Positions 9,184 to 19,531 of a stretch of 64,000 nt of DNA are shown here, one piece after another. The DNA is taken from the NCBI GenBank assembly GCA_934133005.1, contig CAKPAI010000002.1:124001-188000 (forward strand), in the 5' to 3' direction. Origin of the DNA: an uncultured Clostridia bacterium. GTDB lineage: Bacteria; Bacillota; Clostridia; TANB77; CAG-508. The notes below the pieces were generated by a model. That model saw nothing but the letters and a program-made list of their open reading frames with translations, was not told the origin of the DNA and ran no database searches. How positions within the stretch are numbered: position 1 is the first letter of the stretch; the number at the start of each line of letters is the position of its first letter. A program made the translations under genes and the position numbers.

Positions 9184-9954
9184 CTATAATAATGTCAATA
9201 TTTCTGGTTCATTTTCTGTAATTAAAATTGTATTTTCATAGTGTGCTGCATTTGTTCCATCCTCAGAAATAATTGTCCATCCATCATCTAATTCTAGAAT
9301 TCCATTTTTCCCCATTATTACCATTGGTTCTATTGCTAAAGTCATACCCGGTTCTAGTCTAATTCCTCTTCCAGCTTTTCCGTAATTTGGTATTCCTGGA
9401 TCTTCGTGCATTTCTTCTCCTATTCCATGTCCTTGGAATTCTCTTACTACACTATATCCATTTTTTTCTACAAATTCTCCTATCGCATGACAAATATCGC
9501 CTAGTCTATTTCCTGGTTTTGCATATTTTATACCTTCAAAAAATGCCTGTTTTGTAACTTCAACCAATCTTTTAGTTTTTTCATCAACATTTCCTACTAA
9601 GTATGTTCTTGCACAATCTCCATTGTAGCCGTCTTTATATGCAACTAAGTCAACACTTATAATATCTCCATCTTTTAGAATTTCTCTTTTTGATGGAATT
9701 CCATGAATTACTACATCATTTACAGATGCACAAATTGAACCTGGAAATGGTGGTACTCCTTTTACTCCACTTGGATATCCTTTTTCAGCAGGAATTGCAC
9801 CATTTTCTCTCATAGTTCTTTCTGCAATTTTATCTAATTCATAAGTTGAAATTCCTGGTCGTATTGCTGCTTCTATTGCCTTTTGTGCAAGATTTGCAAC
9901 TCTACATGCCTCTCTCATTTTTTCAATTTGATGTTTATTTTTAATACTTACCAC
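9184..9954 (-). CDS. map: Methionine aminopeptidase, type I
   Basis: This cytosolic enzyme removes the initiator methionine. The 256-residue sequence shows the pita-bread fold metal ligands in context: ISVDLVAYKDGYNGDCART (two Asp), GHGIGEEMHEDPGIPNYG (His), LAIEPM (Glu) and HYENTILIT (Glu). The start is a GTG at 9954 with AAGGAAG upstream. It sits 17 bases after adk and ahead of infA, the standard clostridial order. Confidence 0.97.
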   Translation of the reverse strand: MVSIKNKHQIEKMREACRVANLAQKAIEAAIRPGISTYELDKIAERTMRENGAIPAEKGYPSGVKGVPPFPGSICASVNDVVIHGIPSKREILKDGDIISVDLVAYKDGYNGDCARTYLVGNVDEKTKRLVEVTKQAFFEGIKYAKPGNRLGDICHAIGEFVEKNGYSVVREFQGHGIGEEMHEDPGIPNYGKAGRGIRLEPGMTLAIEPMVIMGKNGILELDDGWTIISEDGTNAAHYENTILITENEPEILTLL

Positions 9955-9971
9955 TGTAATTACTTCCTTTT

Positions 9972-10640
9972 TTACATTTCTTTTATTTTATTTAAAACAT
10001 CTTCTGCTGCATCTTTTCCAAGTCTATTTATTTTTTCACTAATTTCTTCAGTAATTAGTACACCTTTTTGTGTATAAAAATCTATTAATGGACTTGTTTT
10101 TTCATCATATATTGCAAGTCTTTGTTTTATTGCATTTTCATCGCTGTCATCTTCTCTTTGAACTAGTTTTGAACCACATATATCACAAATACCTTCAACT
10201 TTTGATGGATGCATTGTCAAATTGTATGTTGCTTTACATTTTGAATTTGAGCAAACTCTTCTATTTAAAATTCTTGTTATTATTTCATCTCTTGGAGTTG
10301 TTAGATTTATTACTAAATCAACTTTTTTTCCTTTTCCGCTAAGAATTTCTTCTAATTTTTCTGCTTGCTCTACAGTTCTTGGGAATCCATCTAATATAGC
10401 ACCATTTGCTGCATCTTCTTCATTTAATCTATCTACAACCATTGGAACTGTTATTTCATCTGGAACAAGTTGTCCTTTTGAAATATATTCATTTGCTTTT
10501 ATTCCAAGTTCTGTTTTGTTTGAAATATTTGCTCTAAATATATCCCCTGTTGATATTTGTGGCCATCCTGTTTCCTTGCTTAAAATTCCTGCAACTGTAC
10601 CTTTTCCTGTGCCTTGAGCACCTAACATAATTAAATACAT
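9972..10640 (-). CDS. adk: Adenylate kinase with zinc-binding lid
   Basis: Catalyses ATP + AMP to 2 ADP. The P-loop GAQGTGKGT is near residue 7, DGFPRT near 85, and the LID domain carries four cysteines (CSNSKC and CDIC), so the lid is the zinc-binding Gram-positive type. Length, 222 residues, is slightly longer than usual (about 215). It is the first gene after the internal sigma-A promoter at 10681-10709. Confidence 0.97.
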   Translation of the reverse strand: MYLIMLGAQGTGKGTVAGILSKETGWPQISTGDIFRANISNKTELGIKANEYISKGQLVPDEITVPMVVDRLNEEDAANGAILDGFPRTVEQAEKLEEILSGKGKKVDLVINLTTPRDEIITRILNRRVCSNSKCKATYNLTMHPSKVEGICDICGSKLVQREDDSDENAIKQRLAIYDEKTSPLIDFYTQKGVLITEEISEKINRLGKDAAEDVLNKIKEM

Positions 10641-10680
10641 ATATTATTCTCCTTTCAGCTTTTGCTTAAAATCATACATT

Positions 10681-10709
10681 ATTTTAGTTCATTTTTACCG
10701 ATTTGTCAA
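10681..10709 (-). promoter_or_regulatory. Sigma-A promoter for adk-map-infA and the distal ribosomal genes
   Basis: On the minus strand, TTGACA (10704-10709) and TAAAAT (10681-10686) are separated by exactly 17 bases. It lies between the secY terminator and adk, so the genes from adk on can be transcribed separately from the S10-spc part. Confidence 0.85.
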
Positions 10710-10712
10710 TGC

Positions 10713-10751
10713 ACTAGAAAATAACTATTTTATGGTGTGATGTTTTCTAGT
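10713..10751 (-). repeat. Inverted repeat just upstream of the adk promoter
   Basis: ACTAGAAAA (10713-10721) and TTTTCTAGT (10743-10751) form a 9-bp inverted repeat around 21 bases, directly upstream of the -35 box. It could be an operator or a stem in read-through RNA; this is inference. Confidence 0.4.
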
Positions 10752-10759
10752 TGTTGAAC

Positions 10760-10793
10760 TAAAAAATAACACTCCTTTTAAGAAGTGCTATTT
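10760..10793 (-). terminator. Rho-independent terminator after secY
   Basis: On the minus strand AATAGCACTTC pairs with GAGTGTTATT around a short A-rich loop and is followed by TTTTTT. It lies directly after the secY stop codon and splits the ribosomal cluster in two. Confidence 0.75.
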
Positions 10794-10799
10794 TTGTTT

Positions 10800-12113
10800 T
10801 TATTCTAAGAATCCTTTGTAATGTCTTGTTACAAGTTGTGATTCTAATTGTTGTACTGTTTCTAATGCAACACCTACTATAATTAATATTGATGTTCCAC
10901 CAAATGCTATATTTAATCCTGTAAATCTTGTTAACATTGGGATTATTGCAATAGCTGCTAAGAATACTCCACCAACTAATGTTAATTTTGATATTACTGA
11001 TGATAAATATTCAGTTGTTGGTTTACCAGCTCTTATTCCTGGTATAAATCCACCATTTCTTTTAATTGTTGCAGATATTTCTGCTGGGTTGAATGTTGCA
11101 TAAGTGTAGAAATATGTAAATCCTAGGATTAATAGTAAATAAACTATTGCATTTGCTATTGTATATCCTATTCCTACACTTGAAGAAGATGTTGCAATTG
11201 AGAAATTATATAATACTCTCCAAAATCCTGTTGGGTTTTGTGTAAATATTTGAATTATCATTGCAGGAAATGTCATGAATGATGATGCAAATATTATTGG
11301 CATAACTCCTGCCATTGCAAGTTTTAATGGTATATTTGTGTTCTGAGCACCTACCATTTTTCTTCCTACTACACGCTTTGCATATTGAACAGGTATTCTT
11401 CTTTCTGCATTTTGTACAAATACAACTGCTGCAACAAGTGCAAGCATTCCAACAACTAAGCAAACTGCTTTAATTAGTCCTAATGTACTAAATGTTCCTG
11501 TTCCAAATATTAGATTCCATACATCTGTTATTCCAGATGCTAAACCTGATACTATACCTACAAATATAATTATTGAAATTCCGTTTCCAATACCTTTATT
11601 TGTAATTTGTTCTCCGAGCCACATAAGTAATGCTGTACCAGCCATCAAAGATATGACTGTTATTGCTCCACCTAAGAATGTTGTATCTAAGAATATTCTT
11701 GATGATTTATATGAGAAGAATATTCCTAGTCCTTCAATTAGAGCAAGAATAATAGTTACAATTTTAGTGTATTTATTAACTTTATTCTTTCCCTCTTCTC
11801 CACCTTCTTTAACTAAACGTTCAAGACTTGGTATTACCATCGATAATAATTGAATTACTATTGATGCTGTAATATATGGTGTTATCGACATTGCAAATAT
11901 TGAAAGTCTTGAGAAAGCACCTCCAGATATTGTATCAATTAATCCTGTAACACCATTTGTTGCTGAATTCATTTGGTCAGCAAGTGTTATTGTATCTACT
12001 CCTGGTACTGTTATATAGCAACCTAATCTAAAGATTACAATTAACAATAATGTATAAAGTAGTTTTTTTCTAACTTCAGGTGTTTTTAAAGCATTTTTTA
12101 TTGTCTTAAACAA
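10800..12113 (-). CDS. secY: Protein translocase subunit SecY
   Basis: SecY is the channel subunit of the general secretion pathway. The 437-residue protein has ten hydrophobic segments and family blocks FRLGCYITVPGVD, GITPYITASIV-like and NERRIPVQYAKRVVGRKM-like sequence. Length is normal. It starts one base after rplO ends, as in other spc operons, so translational coupling is likely. It would export the large surface proteins encoded at 46-64 kb. Confidence 0.97.
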   Translation of the reverse strand: MFKTIKNALKTPEVRKKLLYTLLLIVIFRLGCYITVPGVDTITLADQMNSATNGVTGLIDTISGGAFSRLSIFAMSITPYITASIVIQLLSMVIPSLERLVKEGGEEGKNKVNKYTKIVTIILALIEGLGIFFSYKSSRIFLDTTFLGGAITVISLMAGTALLMWLGEQITNKGIGNGISIIIFVGIVSGLASGITDVWNLIFGTGTFSTLGLIKAVCLVVGMLALVAAVVFVQNAERRIPVQYAKRVVGRKMVGAQNTNIPLKLAMAGVMPIIFASSFMTFPAMIIQIFTQNPTGFWRVLYNFSIATSSSSVGIGYTIANAIVYLLLILGFTYFYTYATFNPAEISATIKRNGGFIPGIRAGKPTTEYLSSVISKLTLVGGVFLAAIAIIPMLTRFTGLNIAFGGTSILIIVGVALETVQQLESQLVTRHYKGFLE

Positions 12114-12114
12114 A

Positions 12115-12549
12115 TTACATCACCTCTGCCTTTCCACCTAAAGCTTCGATAGCTTCTTTAGCAGACTTTGTAAATCTTGCAGCTTTAACATTAACTTTTT
12201 TCTCTAATTTTCCTGTTCCAAGAATTACAATTCCTGCATTTGCTTTTCTTATAATTCCGTCAGCAATTAAAGATTCTGCAGTAACATCTTCTGATTTTGA
12301 TTTTGAAAGCATTGTTAATGTTACTTCTGTATATTCAAGAGCATGGATATTTGTGAATCCTCTCTTTGGTAATCTTCTATATAATGGTGTTTGACCACCT
12401 TCAAATCCACGTCTTACTCCGCCACCAGATCTTGCTTTTTGACCTTTGTGACCTTTACCAGATGTTTTTCCAAGACCAGATCCAACTCCACGTCCAACTC
12501 TTCTTCTTGATTCATTTTTTTGTGCTGGTTTTAATTCGTCTAACTTCAT
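12115..12549 (-). CDS. rplO: 50S ribosomal protein L15 (uL15)
   Basis: Contains the glycine/arginine-rich L15 start ([28 protein letters not shown] in part) and the [10 protein letters not shown] block. It is a late-assembly large-subunit protein of 144 residues. It sits between rpsE and secY. No rpmD (L30) gene lies between rpsE and rplO, although many spc operons carry one there; the gap is only 33 bases. Confidence 0.97.
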   Translation of the reverse strand: MKLDELKPAQKNESRRRVGRGVGSGLGKTSGKGHKGQKARSGGGVRRGFEGGQTPLYRRLPKRGFTNIHALEYTEVTLTMLSKSKSEDVTAESLIADGIIRKANAGIVILGTGKLEKKVNVKAARFTKSAKEAIEALGGKAEVM

Positions 12550-12582
12550 TTCGTGATTGCACCTCCTTATCTTTATACAAAA

Positions 12583-13071
12583 TTATAATATTTCTTCTAC
12601 TTTTTTACCTCTTTTTGCAGCTACAGTTTCTGCTGTTTGCATGCTCTTTAGGCCTTCAATTGTAGCATATACAACATTTCTAGGGTTGTTTGTTCCTAGT
12701 ATTTTTGTTCTTATGTCTCTATATCCAGCTAGTTCTAGAACAGGTCTAACGCTTCCACCTGCTATAATTCCAGTACCTTCTGCAGCTGGTTTTAACATAA
12801 CACTTGCACTTCCGAACTTTCCTATAATCTCATGTGGTATAGTAGTATCTACTATTGATACTTCTATTAAGTTCTTCTTTGCATCTTGAATTGCTTTCTT
12901 TATTGCATCTGGAACTTCTGCAGCCTTTCCGTTTCCAACTCCAACGTGTCCAGCTCCATCTCCAACTACAACAACTGCACTAAATCTGAAATTTCTTCCA
13001 CCTTTAACAACTTTTGCAACTCTATTTAAAGCAACTACTTTCTCTTTTAATTCTGTAGTATTTTCTTGCAC
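12583..13071 (-). CDS. rpsE: 30S ribosomal protein S5 (uS5)
   Basis: S5 contributes to decoding fidelity. The double-stranded RNA-binding domain shows [20 protein letters not shown] and [13 protein letters not shown], and the second domain shows [16 protein letters not shown]. It is 162 residues. The start is a GTG at 13071, with GGAGGG upstream. Confidence 0.97.
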   Translation of the reverse strand: MQENTTELKEKVVALNRVAKVVKGGRNFRFSAVVVVGDGAGHVGVGNGKAAEVPDAIKKAIQDAKKNLIEVSIVDTTIPHEIIGKFGSASVMLKPAAEGTGIIAGGSVRPVLELAGYRDIRTKILGTNNPRNVVYATIEGLKSMQTAETVAAKRGKKVEEIL

Positions 13072-13110
13072 TATTTTTCCCTCCTAACTTAAAAAGTCTT
13101 TTATGTAATA

Positions 13111-13470
13111 TTAGAACTCTAATCCTGCTTCTCTTGCAGCTTCAGCTAATGCTTTGATAACTCCATGATATAAGTATCCTGATCTATCAAATACAACTGT
13201 TTTTATTTTATTGTCTTGAGCTCTTTTTGCAATTAATGCTCCTAATTCTTTAGCAGCTTCAACATTTGCATGTTTTTCTTTTACTTCTTTATCTAAAGTA
13301 GAAGCACTTACTAATGTTGTAGCATTTACATCATCAATTACTTGAACAAATAAATTTTTATTACTTCTATATACACATAATCTTGGACGTTCAGCAGTTC
13401 CACTAACTTTTGTACGTACACGAAGATGTCTTCTCTCTCTATCAGCTTTTCTATTTACTTTTCCAACCAT
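13111..13470 (-). CDS. rplR: 50S ribosomal protein L18 (uL18)
   Basis: A 119-residue 5S rRNA-binding protein with [33 protein letters not shown] and the end [21 protein letters not shown]. Neighbours rplF and rpsE are in the standard spc order. Confidence 0.98.
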   Translation of the reverse strand: MVGKVNRKADRERRHLRVRTKVSGTAERPRLCVYRSNKNLFVQVIDDVNATTLVSASTLDKEVKEKHANVEAAKELGALIAKRAQDNKIKTVVFDRSGYLYHGVIKALAEAAREAGLEF

Positions 13471-13542
13471 TTTCTTACTCCTCTCTAATCAATGTAACAG
13501 CATTGATTTATTTAGTAATTTAGTTTTCTTTTATTTTAAGAA

Positions 13543-14082
13543 TTATTTCTTACCAGCTTTACCTTCTTTACGTCTAATATGCTCTGTAGCATACTTGATA
13601 CCTTTTCCTCTATAAACTTCTGGTGGTCTCTTGCTTCTTACTACTGTAGCTGTTTGACCAACTAATTCTTTATCAATTCCTCTTACTGTGATATGGTTTG
13701 CATCAGCTAAATCAAATGTTATTCCTTCTGGTGCTTCCATTTCTACTGGATGAGAATATCCAAGGTTCATAACAAGTTTATTTCCTTGTTTTTGAGCTCT
13801 GTATCCAACTCCGTTTATTTCAAGTTCAACTTTGAATTCATTAACAACACCTTCAACCATGTTATGTATTAATGCTCTAGTTGTTCCATGTAAGCTTCTA
13901 TTAAGTTTTGAATCATCTGGTCTTGTAACTTTTATTTCATTTCCGTCTAATTCAACTTTTATGTTTGGGTGAATATCTCTTTCAAGACTTCCCTTAGGTC
14001 CTTTTACAGTAATATGTTGTCCGTCGATTTTAACTTCAACTCCAGCTGGTACTGCAACAGGCATGTTTCCTATTCTTGACAT
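13543..14082 (-). CDS. rplF: 50S ribosomal protein L6 (uL6)
   Basis: A 179-residue protein of two similar domains near the factor-binding site. It starts MSRIGNMPVAVPAGVEV and ends with the signature PEVYRGKGIKYATEHIRRKEGK. The start has a GGAG-type site close upstream. Standard order rpsH-rplF-rplR. Confidence 0.98.
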   Translation of the reverse strand: MSRIGNMPVAVPAGVEVKIDGQHITVKGPKGSLERDIHPNIKVELDGNEIKVTRPDDSKLNRSLHGTTRALIHNMVEGVVNEFKVELEINGVGYRAQKQGNKLVMNLGYSHPVEMEAPEGITFDLADANHITVRGIDKELVGQTATVVRSKRPPEVYRGKGIKYATEHIRRKEGKAGKK

Positions 14083-14112
14083 TTTGGTTTCTCCTTTCTA
14101 TATCTTAATGTA

Positions 14113-14514
14113 TTACCATACATAAGCTAAAACTTCTCCACCAAGGCCTAAATTACGAGCTTCTTTGTCTGTCATTATTCCTTTTGATGTTGAAATTAAT
14201 GCTATTCCTAATCCGTTTAATACTTTTGGTAATTCGTCTTTAGATGCGTAAACTCTTAATCCTGGTTTACTAATTCTTTTTAGTCCATCTATTACTTTAT
14301 TACCTTTTTCTGTATATTTTAATGTAATTCTGATTACACCTTGATTATTTTCCTCTTTTATTTCTTCAAAAGATTTTATATATCCTTCTTTAAATAGAAT
14401 TTCAGCTATTGCTAATTTCATATTTGAAGATGGTACATCAACAGTCTTATGCTTAGAACTGTTTGCATTTCTTATTCTTGTTAGCATATCTGCTATTGGA
14501 TCTGTAGTAACCAT
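14113..14514 (-). CDS. rpsH: 30S ribosomal protein S8 (uS8)
   Basis: Begins [14 protein letters not shown] and ends [26 protein letters not shown], the S8 signature. It binds helix 21 of 16S rRNA and, in E. coli, represses the spc operon; regulation here is not visible. Length is 133 residues. Confidence 0.98.
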   Translation of the reverse strand: MVTTDPIADMLTRIRNANSSKHKTVDVPSSNMKLAIAEILFKEGYIKSFEEIKEENNQGVIRITLKYTEKGNKVIDGLKRISKPGLRVYASKDELPKVLNGLGIALISTSKGIMTDKEARNLGLGGEVLAYVW

Positions 14515-14549
14515 TTTTACCCTCCTTTTTCCAAATATTTATTTATATT

Positions 14550-14735
14550 TTACCAACTTGCTTTCTTAACTCCTGGTATTTCTCCATCATGAGCTAATTT
14601 TCTAAAGCACTCACGGCAAAGTCCAAATTTTCTGATATATGCATGTGGACGTCCACATAATTTGCATCTATTATATTCTCTTGTTGCATATTTTTGTGGT
14701 CTTGCTTGCTTTACTTTTAAAGATTTTTTAGCCAT
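14550..14735 (-). CDS. rpsN: 30S ribosomal protein S14 (uS14), zinc-binding short form
   Basis: A 61-residue S14 with two CxxC pairs (CKLC and CREC) binding zinc. This is the short C+ paralogue (RpsN1 or type Z), the housekeeping form in Firmicutes. It lies between rplE and rpsH, the usual place. Confidence 0.98.
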   Translation of the reverse strand: MAKKSLKVKQARPQKYATREYNRCKLCGRPHAYIRKFGLCRECFRKLAHDGEIPGVKKASW

Positions 14736-14756
14736 CAGCTTTCTCCTTTCTTTAAC

Positions 14757-15296
14757 CTAAGCTTTAAAAGGCATTCCTAATAACTTAAGAAGTTCTTTTG
14801 CTTCTTCATCAGTATTAGCTGTAGTTACGAATATAATATCCATACCTCTTACTTTATCTACCTTTTCATATTCAATTTCTGGGAATATTACTTGCTCTTT
14901 TATACCCATTGAGTAGTTTCCTCTACCATCGAATGAATTTGCTGGAACTCCTCTAAAATCTCTAACTCTAGGAAGAGCTACATTAAATAACTTTTCAGCA
15001 AAGTCATACATTTTTCCTTGTCTTAAAGTTACTTTGCATCCAATTGGAACACCTGCTCTTAATTTAAATGCAGCTATAGCTTTTTTAGATTTTGTTATTA
15101 TTGGTTTTTGTCCTGTTATTTGAGCTAGCTCACTAACAGCATTTTCTAATGATTTAGGATTTTCTTTTGTATCACCTAAACCTATATTTATAACTATTTT
15201 ATCTAGTTTTGGAACTTCCATAACTGATGTATAATTAAATTTTTTCATCATTGCTGGAACTACTTCTTTTTCGTATTGTTCTCTTAAAATTTCCAT
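14757..15296 (-). CDS. rplE: 50S ribosomal protein L5 (uL5)
   Basis: A 179-residue 5S rRNA-binding protein that contacts the P-site tRNA. Signature blocks are [56 protein letters not shown] and [15 protein letters not shown]. Standard order rplX-rplE-rpsN. Confidence 0.98.
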   Translation of the reverse strand: MEILREQYEKEVVPAMMKKFNYTSVMEVPKLDKIVINIGLGDTKENPKSLENAVSELAQITGQKPIITKSKKAIAAFKLRAGVPIGCKVTLRQGKMYDFAEKLFNVALPRVRDFRGVPANSFDGRGNYSMGIKEQVIFPEIEYEKVDKVRGMDIIFVTTANTDEEAKELLKLLGMPFKA

Positions 15297-15324
15297 AAGT
15301 CTTATATAGACCTCCTTTCTTCAA

Positions 15325-15633
15325 CTATTTTAATTTTGCATTACATTTTTTGCATACACGTACTTTCTCATCTTTTTCTACTATGTATCCAATTCTTGTA
15401 GCTTTACCACATTTAGGGCATACTACTTGTGCTTTGCTTGAATGTATAGCTGCTTCTGAAGATATAATTCCGCCTTCTTCACCTTGTTTTCTTGGCTTTA
15501 CACTCTTTTTTCTTATATTGATACCTTTAACGATTATTTTTTCTGTTTTTGGTATTACTTCTAGAACTTCTCCAGTCTTTCCTTTATCATTTCCAGATAA
15601 AATTTTAACTGTATCACCCTTCTTTATATTCAT
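15325..15633 (-). CDS. rplX: 50S ribosomal protein L24 (uL24), with C-terminal zinc-ribbon cysteines
   Basis: The KOW motif ([19 protein letters not shown]) and GINIRKKSVKPRK identify L24, an early assembly initiator. The C-terminus has CPKC and CKKC pairs like other clostridial L24 proteins. An upstream in-frame GTG at 15654 lacks a binding site, whereas the ATG at 15633 has GAGGTG nine bases away, giving 102 residues. Confidence 0.97.
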   Translation of the reverse strand: MNIKKGDTVKILSGNDKGKTGEVLEVIPKTEKIIVKGINIRKKSVKPRKQGEEGGIISSEAAIHSSKAQVVCPKCGKATRIGYIVEKDEKVRVCKKCNAKLK

Positions 15634-15687
15634 TATTATTTTCACCTCACTCACTATAATTTGTGATTTTTTAAGTTTTAATTATTA

Positions 15688-16056
15688 CTATAAAACTTCT
15701 GGTGCAAGAGATAATATCTTCATGTAGTTTTTCTCTCTTAATTCTCTTGCTACTGGTCCGAATATACGTGTTCCCTTTGGTTCACCGTCTTCTTTTATTA
15801 TAACTGCTGCATTTTCATCAAATCTTAAGTATGATCCGTCAGCTCTTCTGATAGGTTTCTTTGTTCTAACAACAACTGCTTTAACAACATCACCTTTTTT
15901 TACAACGCCACCTGGTGTAGCACTTTTTACAGAAGCTACTATTACGTCTCCAACTCTAGCATATTTTCTATATGATCCACCTAATGCTCTGATACACATT
16001 ATTTCTTTTGCACCTGTATTATCAGCTACATTTAGTATAGTTTGTTGCTGTACCAT
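15688..16056 (-). CDS. rplN: 50S ribosomal protein L14 (uL14)
   Basis: The 122-residue sequence has the L14 blocks [40 protein letters not shown] and [21 protein letters not shown]14 lies at the intersubunit face. Standard order rpsQ-rplN-rplX. Confidence 0.98.
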   Translation of the reverse strand: MVQQQTILNVADNTGAKEIMCIRALGGSYRKYARVGDVIVASVKSATPGGVVKKGDVVKAVVVRTKKPIRRADGSYLRFDENAAVIIKEDGEPKGTRIFGPVARELREKNYMKILSLAPEVL

Positions 16057-16080
16057 TAGATTAGTACCTCCCTCTTAAAA

Positions 16081-16344
16081 TTATTTTATAATTGCTTTTT
16101 CTACAATTTCTACAACTCTCCATCTCTTATCTTTTGATAGAGGTCTTGTTTCCATGACTTTAACTTTATCGCCTATTTTACAAGCATTTTCTTCGTCATG
16201 AGCTTTTAATTTATATGTTCTTTGCTTGATTTTTCCATAATTTTTGTCCATTACTTTTTCTTCAACAGATACAACTACTGTTTTATCCATTTTGTCAGAA
16301 GTAACAACACCAATCATAGTTTTACGAAGATTTCTTTCTTCCAT
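16081..16344 (-). CDS. rpsQ: 30S ribosomal protein S17 (uS17)
   Basis: An 87-residue OB-fold protein binding 16S rRNA early ([37 protein letters not shown]). A longer frame begins at 16368, but the ATG at 16344 has AAAGGAG at good spacing and starts MEERNLRK, the family start. Confidence 0.97.
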   Translation of the reverse strand: MEERNLRKTMIGVVTSDKMDKTVVVSVEEKVMDKNYGKIKQRTYKLKAHDEENACKIGDKVKVMETRPLSKDKRWRVVEIVEKAIIK

Positions 16345-16418
16345 AAGTATCTCCTTTCTTAATTTCAAGGTGCAACTTTAATGTTGCTTTCTCATAGTTA
16401 ATATGTACTTAACTTTAA

Positions 16419-16733
16419 TTATTCTTCATCTTTCTTTTCAGCTACTTTTTTAGTAGTTCTTTTTCTTGTTGTAGTAGCTTTTTTCTTTGTTTCTTCTGTC
16501 TTAACTTCTTCTTTAACTGCTGGAGTAGCTACTACTTCTTCTCCTGACATTTCTCTTTGAGTTAATACAGTCTTTATTTTTGCAATGTCTTTCTTAACTT
16601 CTTTAATTTTCATAGGATTGTCTAATCCATTTGTAGCTAAGCTGAATCTTAGTTTGAATAGTTCTGACTTTAACTCTCCTAATTCTTTCTCTAAGTCTGG
16701 TGAAGACATTTCTCTTATTTTATTTATCTTCAT
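16419..16733 (-). CDS. rpmC: 50S ribosomal protein L29 (uL29) with a long charged tail
   Basis: Residues 1-65 are a normal L29 ([37 protein letters not shown]), the two-helix protein at the exit tunnel. Residues 66-104 are an added tail rich in Lys, Glu and Thr (for example [17 protein letters not shown]), so the protein is about 40 residues longer than usual. The first 14 bases overlap the end of rplP. The tail probably protrudes near the tunnel mouth, where SecYEG and chaperones dock; that is inference. Confidence 0.95.
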   Translation of the reverse strand: MKINKIREMSSPDLEKELGELKSELFKLRFSLATNGLDNPMKIKEVKKDIAKIKTVLTQREMSGEEVVATPAVKEEVKTEETKKKATTTRKRTTKKVAEKKDEE

Positions 16734-17163
16734 CTAATTCACCACCTACTTCAGTTTCTTTCTTTACAAATTTACATTTTACTGATAGCTTGTTTGCAGC
16801 AAGTCTTAGAGCTTCTCTTGCAACATCTTCTGTTACTTCGTCTAACTCAAATAATATTCTTCCTGGTTTTACTAATGCTACCCAGTATTCAACAGATCCT
16901 TTTCCTTTACCCATACGAGTATCAGCTGGTTTCTTTGTTATAGGCTTATCTGGAAAAATTTTGATCCAAACCTTTCCACCTCTTTTTATATATCTTGTCA
17001 TAGCAACACGGGCTGCTTCTATTTGATTAGAAGTGATTTGTCCAAGCTCTAATGCTTGTAAACCATATGTTCCATTTGATATTGTATTTCCTCTTGTTGC
17101 TTTTCCTCTATTTCTACCTTTTTGTTGTTTTCTGAACTTTGTTCTTTTTGGCATTAATGGCAT
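16720..17163 (-). CDS. rplP: 50S ribosomal protein L16 (uL16)
   Basis: A 147-residue L16 ([32 protein letters not shown], [25 protein letters not shown]), which shapes the A site and is assembled late. The ATG at 17163 shares a base with the rpsC stop codon and has GGAGG at good spacing. A second in-frame ATG at 17154 would be too far from it. Confidence 0.97.
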   Translation of the reverse strand: MPLMPKRTKFRKQQKGRNRGKATRGNTISNGTYGLQALELGQITSNQIEAARVAMTRYIKRGGKVWIKIFPDKPITKKPADTRMGKGKGSVEYWVALVKPGRILFELDEVTEDVAREALRLAANKLSVKCKFVKKETEVGGELDEDK

Positions 17164-17825
17164 TATTTATCTCCTCCTTCCATTTGCTTTTTCTTAGCTG
17201 GAAGAACTTCTCCTTTATATATCCAAACTTTAACACCAACTTTTCCATAAGTTGTATTTGCTTCTGCAAATCCATACTCTATGTTAGCTCTTAATGTTTG
17301 AAGAGGTATTGTTCCTTCTTTATAGAATTCTGTTCTTGCCATATCAGCTCCACCTAAACGGCCTGAGCAAGCTGTTTTAATTCCTAGAGCTCCCATCTTC
17401 ATTGTTTTTTGCATACATTGTTTCATTGCTCTACGGAATGAGATTCTTCTTTCTAGTTGTCCTGCTATATTTTCAGCAACTAATTGTGCATCTAAATCTG
17501 GTGATTTAACTTCAACAATATTTAGATTTACATCTTTTCCTATCATTTTTTGTAATTCTTCTTTTAAGCTTTCAGCTAAATTTCCACCTTTTCCTATTAC
17601 TAGACCTGGTTTAGCTGTGTAAACGTTAACTTTTACAAACTTTGCTGTTCTTTCAATTTCAACTTTTGAAATTCCGCTAGCATAAAGTTTTTTCTTAACA
17701 TATTCACGGATTTTGTGATCTTCAACTAGATAATCTGCAAAATGCTTTGAATCTGCATACCATTTTGAGTTCCAGTCTTTTATGATTCCAACTCTAAGTC
17801 CGTTTGGATTCACTTTTTGTCCCAT
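17163..17825 (-). CDS. rpsC: 30S ribosomal protein S3 (uS3)
   Basis: A 220-residue protein at the mRNA entry channel. It starts [22 protein letters not shown], has a KH domain ([10 protein letters not shown]) and the C-terminal block [17 protein letters not shown]. The stop overlaps the rplP start, implying translational coupling. Confidence 0.98.
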   Translation of the reverse strand: MGQKVNPNGLRVGIIKDWNSKWYADSKHFADYLVEDHKIREYVKKKLYASGISKVEIERTAKFVKVNVYTAKPGLVIGKGGNLAESLKEELQKMIGKDVNLNIVEVKSPDLDAQLVAENIAGQLERRISFRRAMKQCMQKTMKMGALGIKTACSGRLGGADMARTEFYKEGTIPLQTLRANIEYGFAEANTTYGKVGVKVWIYKGEVLPAKKKQMEGGDK

Positions 17826-17847
17826 TTTATATTATCCTCCTTCTAGA

Positions 17848-18222
17848 TTAGTCTCTTTCTTTAAGAACTATTGTTATATGACTTGTTCTCTTTCTAATTC
17901 TAACAGCTGAACCTTTTGCAGCTGGTCTTATTCTTCTTAATGTTGGTCCTTGGTTTGCATATATTTCAGCAACATATAATTTGCTAACATTCATACCATG
18001 GTTATTTTCTGCATTTGCCATTGCTGATTTTAATAATTTCTCTATTATTTCAGATGATGCTTTTGGTGTAAATTTAACTATTGCTAAAGCATCTTCAGCA
18101 TTTTTTCCTCTTATTAAATCTGCTACAATTTTAACTTTTCTACTTGAAATTCTAGCATATTTTAAAGTAGCTACTGCTTTCTTTTCTTCTACTACTTGTA
18201 GATTCTCTTGCTTATCTGCCAC
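17848..18222 (-). CDS. rplV: 50S ribosomal protein L22 (uL22)
   Basis: A 124-residue tunnel-wall protein ([54 protein letters not shown]). The family-specific beta-hairpin that lines the tunnel is present. The N-terminus has about 15 additional charged residues. Standard order rpsS-rplV-rpsC. Confidence 0.98.
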   Translation of the reverse strand: MADKQENLQVVEEKKAVATLKYARISSRKVKIVADLIRGKNAEDALAIVKFTPKASSEIIEKLLKSAMANAENNHGMNVSKLYVAEIYANQGPTLRRIRPAAKGSAVRIRKRTSHITIVLKERD

Positions 18223-18313
18223 TTTTTTTACCTCCTTAATTAGTATTTAGAGAGTTGTTCTTGGTAGAAGTTTTTTCTCAAAACTTCTACTTTGATACTC
18301 TTTTTATTTATTA

Positions 18314-18589
18314 TTATTTTGTTGTTGTTTTATCTCCTGCATGACCTTTGAATGTTCTTGTTGGAGCAAATTCTCCTAATTTATGTCCTATCATTTCTTC
18401 AGTAACATAAACTGGAACATGTTTTCTTCCATCATGAACAGCTATTGTATGGCCAACCATTTGTGGATATATTGTTGAAGCTCTTGACCATGTCTTTAAA
18501 ACTTCTTTTTTACCACTTTCATTCATTGCTTCGATTCTTTTTAATAATTCTGGAGCAACAAATGGTTTCTTTTTGCTAGATCTTGACAT
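18314..18589 (-). CDS. rpsS: 30S ribosomal protein S19 (uS19)
   Basis: A 91-residue head protein ([66 protein letters not shown] in parts). It pairs with S13 near the intersubunit bridges. About 90 bases separate it from rplV, without another gene. Confidence 0.98.
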   Translation of the reverse strand: MSRSSKKKPFVAPELLKRIEAMNESGKKEVLKTWSRASTIYPQMVGHTIAVHDGRKHVPVYVTEEMIGHKLGEFAPTRTFKGHAGDKTTTK

Positions 18590-18604
18590 ACCTTATTCCT
18601 CCTT

Positions 18605-19429
18605 CTACTTTCTTCTCTTAGCTATGAACTTATCAGTTCTAGAGTTCTTTCTTGTCTTATATCCAAGAGCTGGTTTACCCCAAGGAGTCATTGGTCCTGC
18701 GTGTCCTACTGGAGCCTTTCCTTCACCACCACCATGAGGGTGATCTACTGGGTTCATTGCAGATCCTCTAACTTCTGGTCTCTTACCTAAGTGTCTTGTT
18801 TTTCCTGCTTTACCTAATTTAACGTTTTCTTGTTCAGCATTTCCAACAGTTCCTATTGTAGCTCTACAATTTAGCATTATTAATCTCATTTCTCCTGATG
18901 GAAGTCTTAAGTTTGCATATTTTCCTTCTTTAGCCATAAGTTGTGCTTCTTGTCCTGCACTTCTAACTAATTTTCCACCTTGACCAGGATTTATTTCTAT
19001 GTTGTGTAACATTGTACCAACTGGGATTTCTGATAACATTTTGCAGTTTCCTGGTTTAATATCTGCTTTAGAACCAGACATAACTGTGTCACCATCTTTT
19101 AGTCCTTTTGGTGCTAATATGTAAGATTTTGTTCCATCTTCATATTGTACTAAAGCTATGTTTGCTGTTCTATTTGGATCATATTCAACTCCTATTACAG
19201 TAGCTGGCATATCATCTTTTTGACGTTTAAAATCAATTATTCTATATTTTTGTCTGTTTCCTCCACCTTGGTGACGAACTGTTATTCTTCCGTAGCTATT
19301 TCTTCCTGCTTTTTCTTTCTTTACATCTAGTAAAGATTTTTCAGGAGTCTTTTTTGTTACTTCAGCAAAATCAGAAACTGTCATATTTCTTAATGATGGA
19401 GTTACTGGATTAAATTTCTTTGTTGCCAT
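18605..19429 (-). CDS. rplB: 50S ribosomal protein L2 (uL2)
   Basis: A 274-residue protein required for subunit association and peptidyl transfer. Blocks include [21 protein letters not shown], the conserved [25 protein letters not shown] with its key histidine, and the C-terminal [10 protein letters not shown]. Standard position after rplW. Confidence 0.98.
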   Translation of the reverse strand: MATKKFNPVTPSLRNMTVSDFAEVTKKTPEKSLLDVKKEKAGRNSYGRITVRHQGGGNRQKYRIIDFKRQKDDMPATVIGVEYDPNRTANIALVQYEDGTKSYILAPKGLKDGDTVMSGSKADIKPGNCKMLSEIPVGTMLHNIEINPGQGGKLVRSAGQEAQLMAKEGKYANLRLPSGEMRLIMLNCRATIGTVGNAEQENVKLGKAGKTRHLGKRPEVRGSAMNPVDHPHGGGEGKAPVGHAGPMTPWGKPALGYKTRKNSRTDKFIAKRRK

Positions 19430-19531
19430 TTTTAATTATCTCCTTAAAATTATATTCGTGAATTTTTTCCTGCTTCACTTACAGATATTTTTTATTATCC
19501 GAGTTATCTCTCGATATTATTTTATTCTTAA

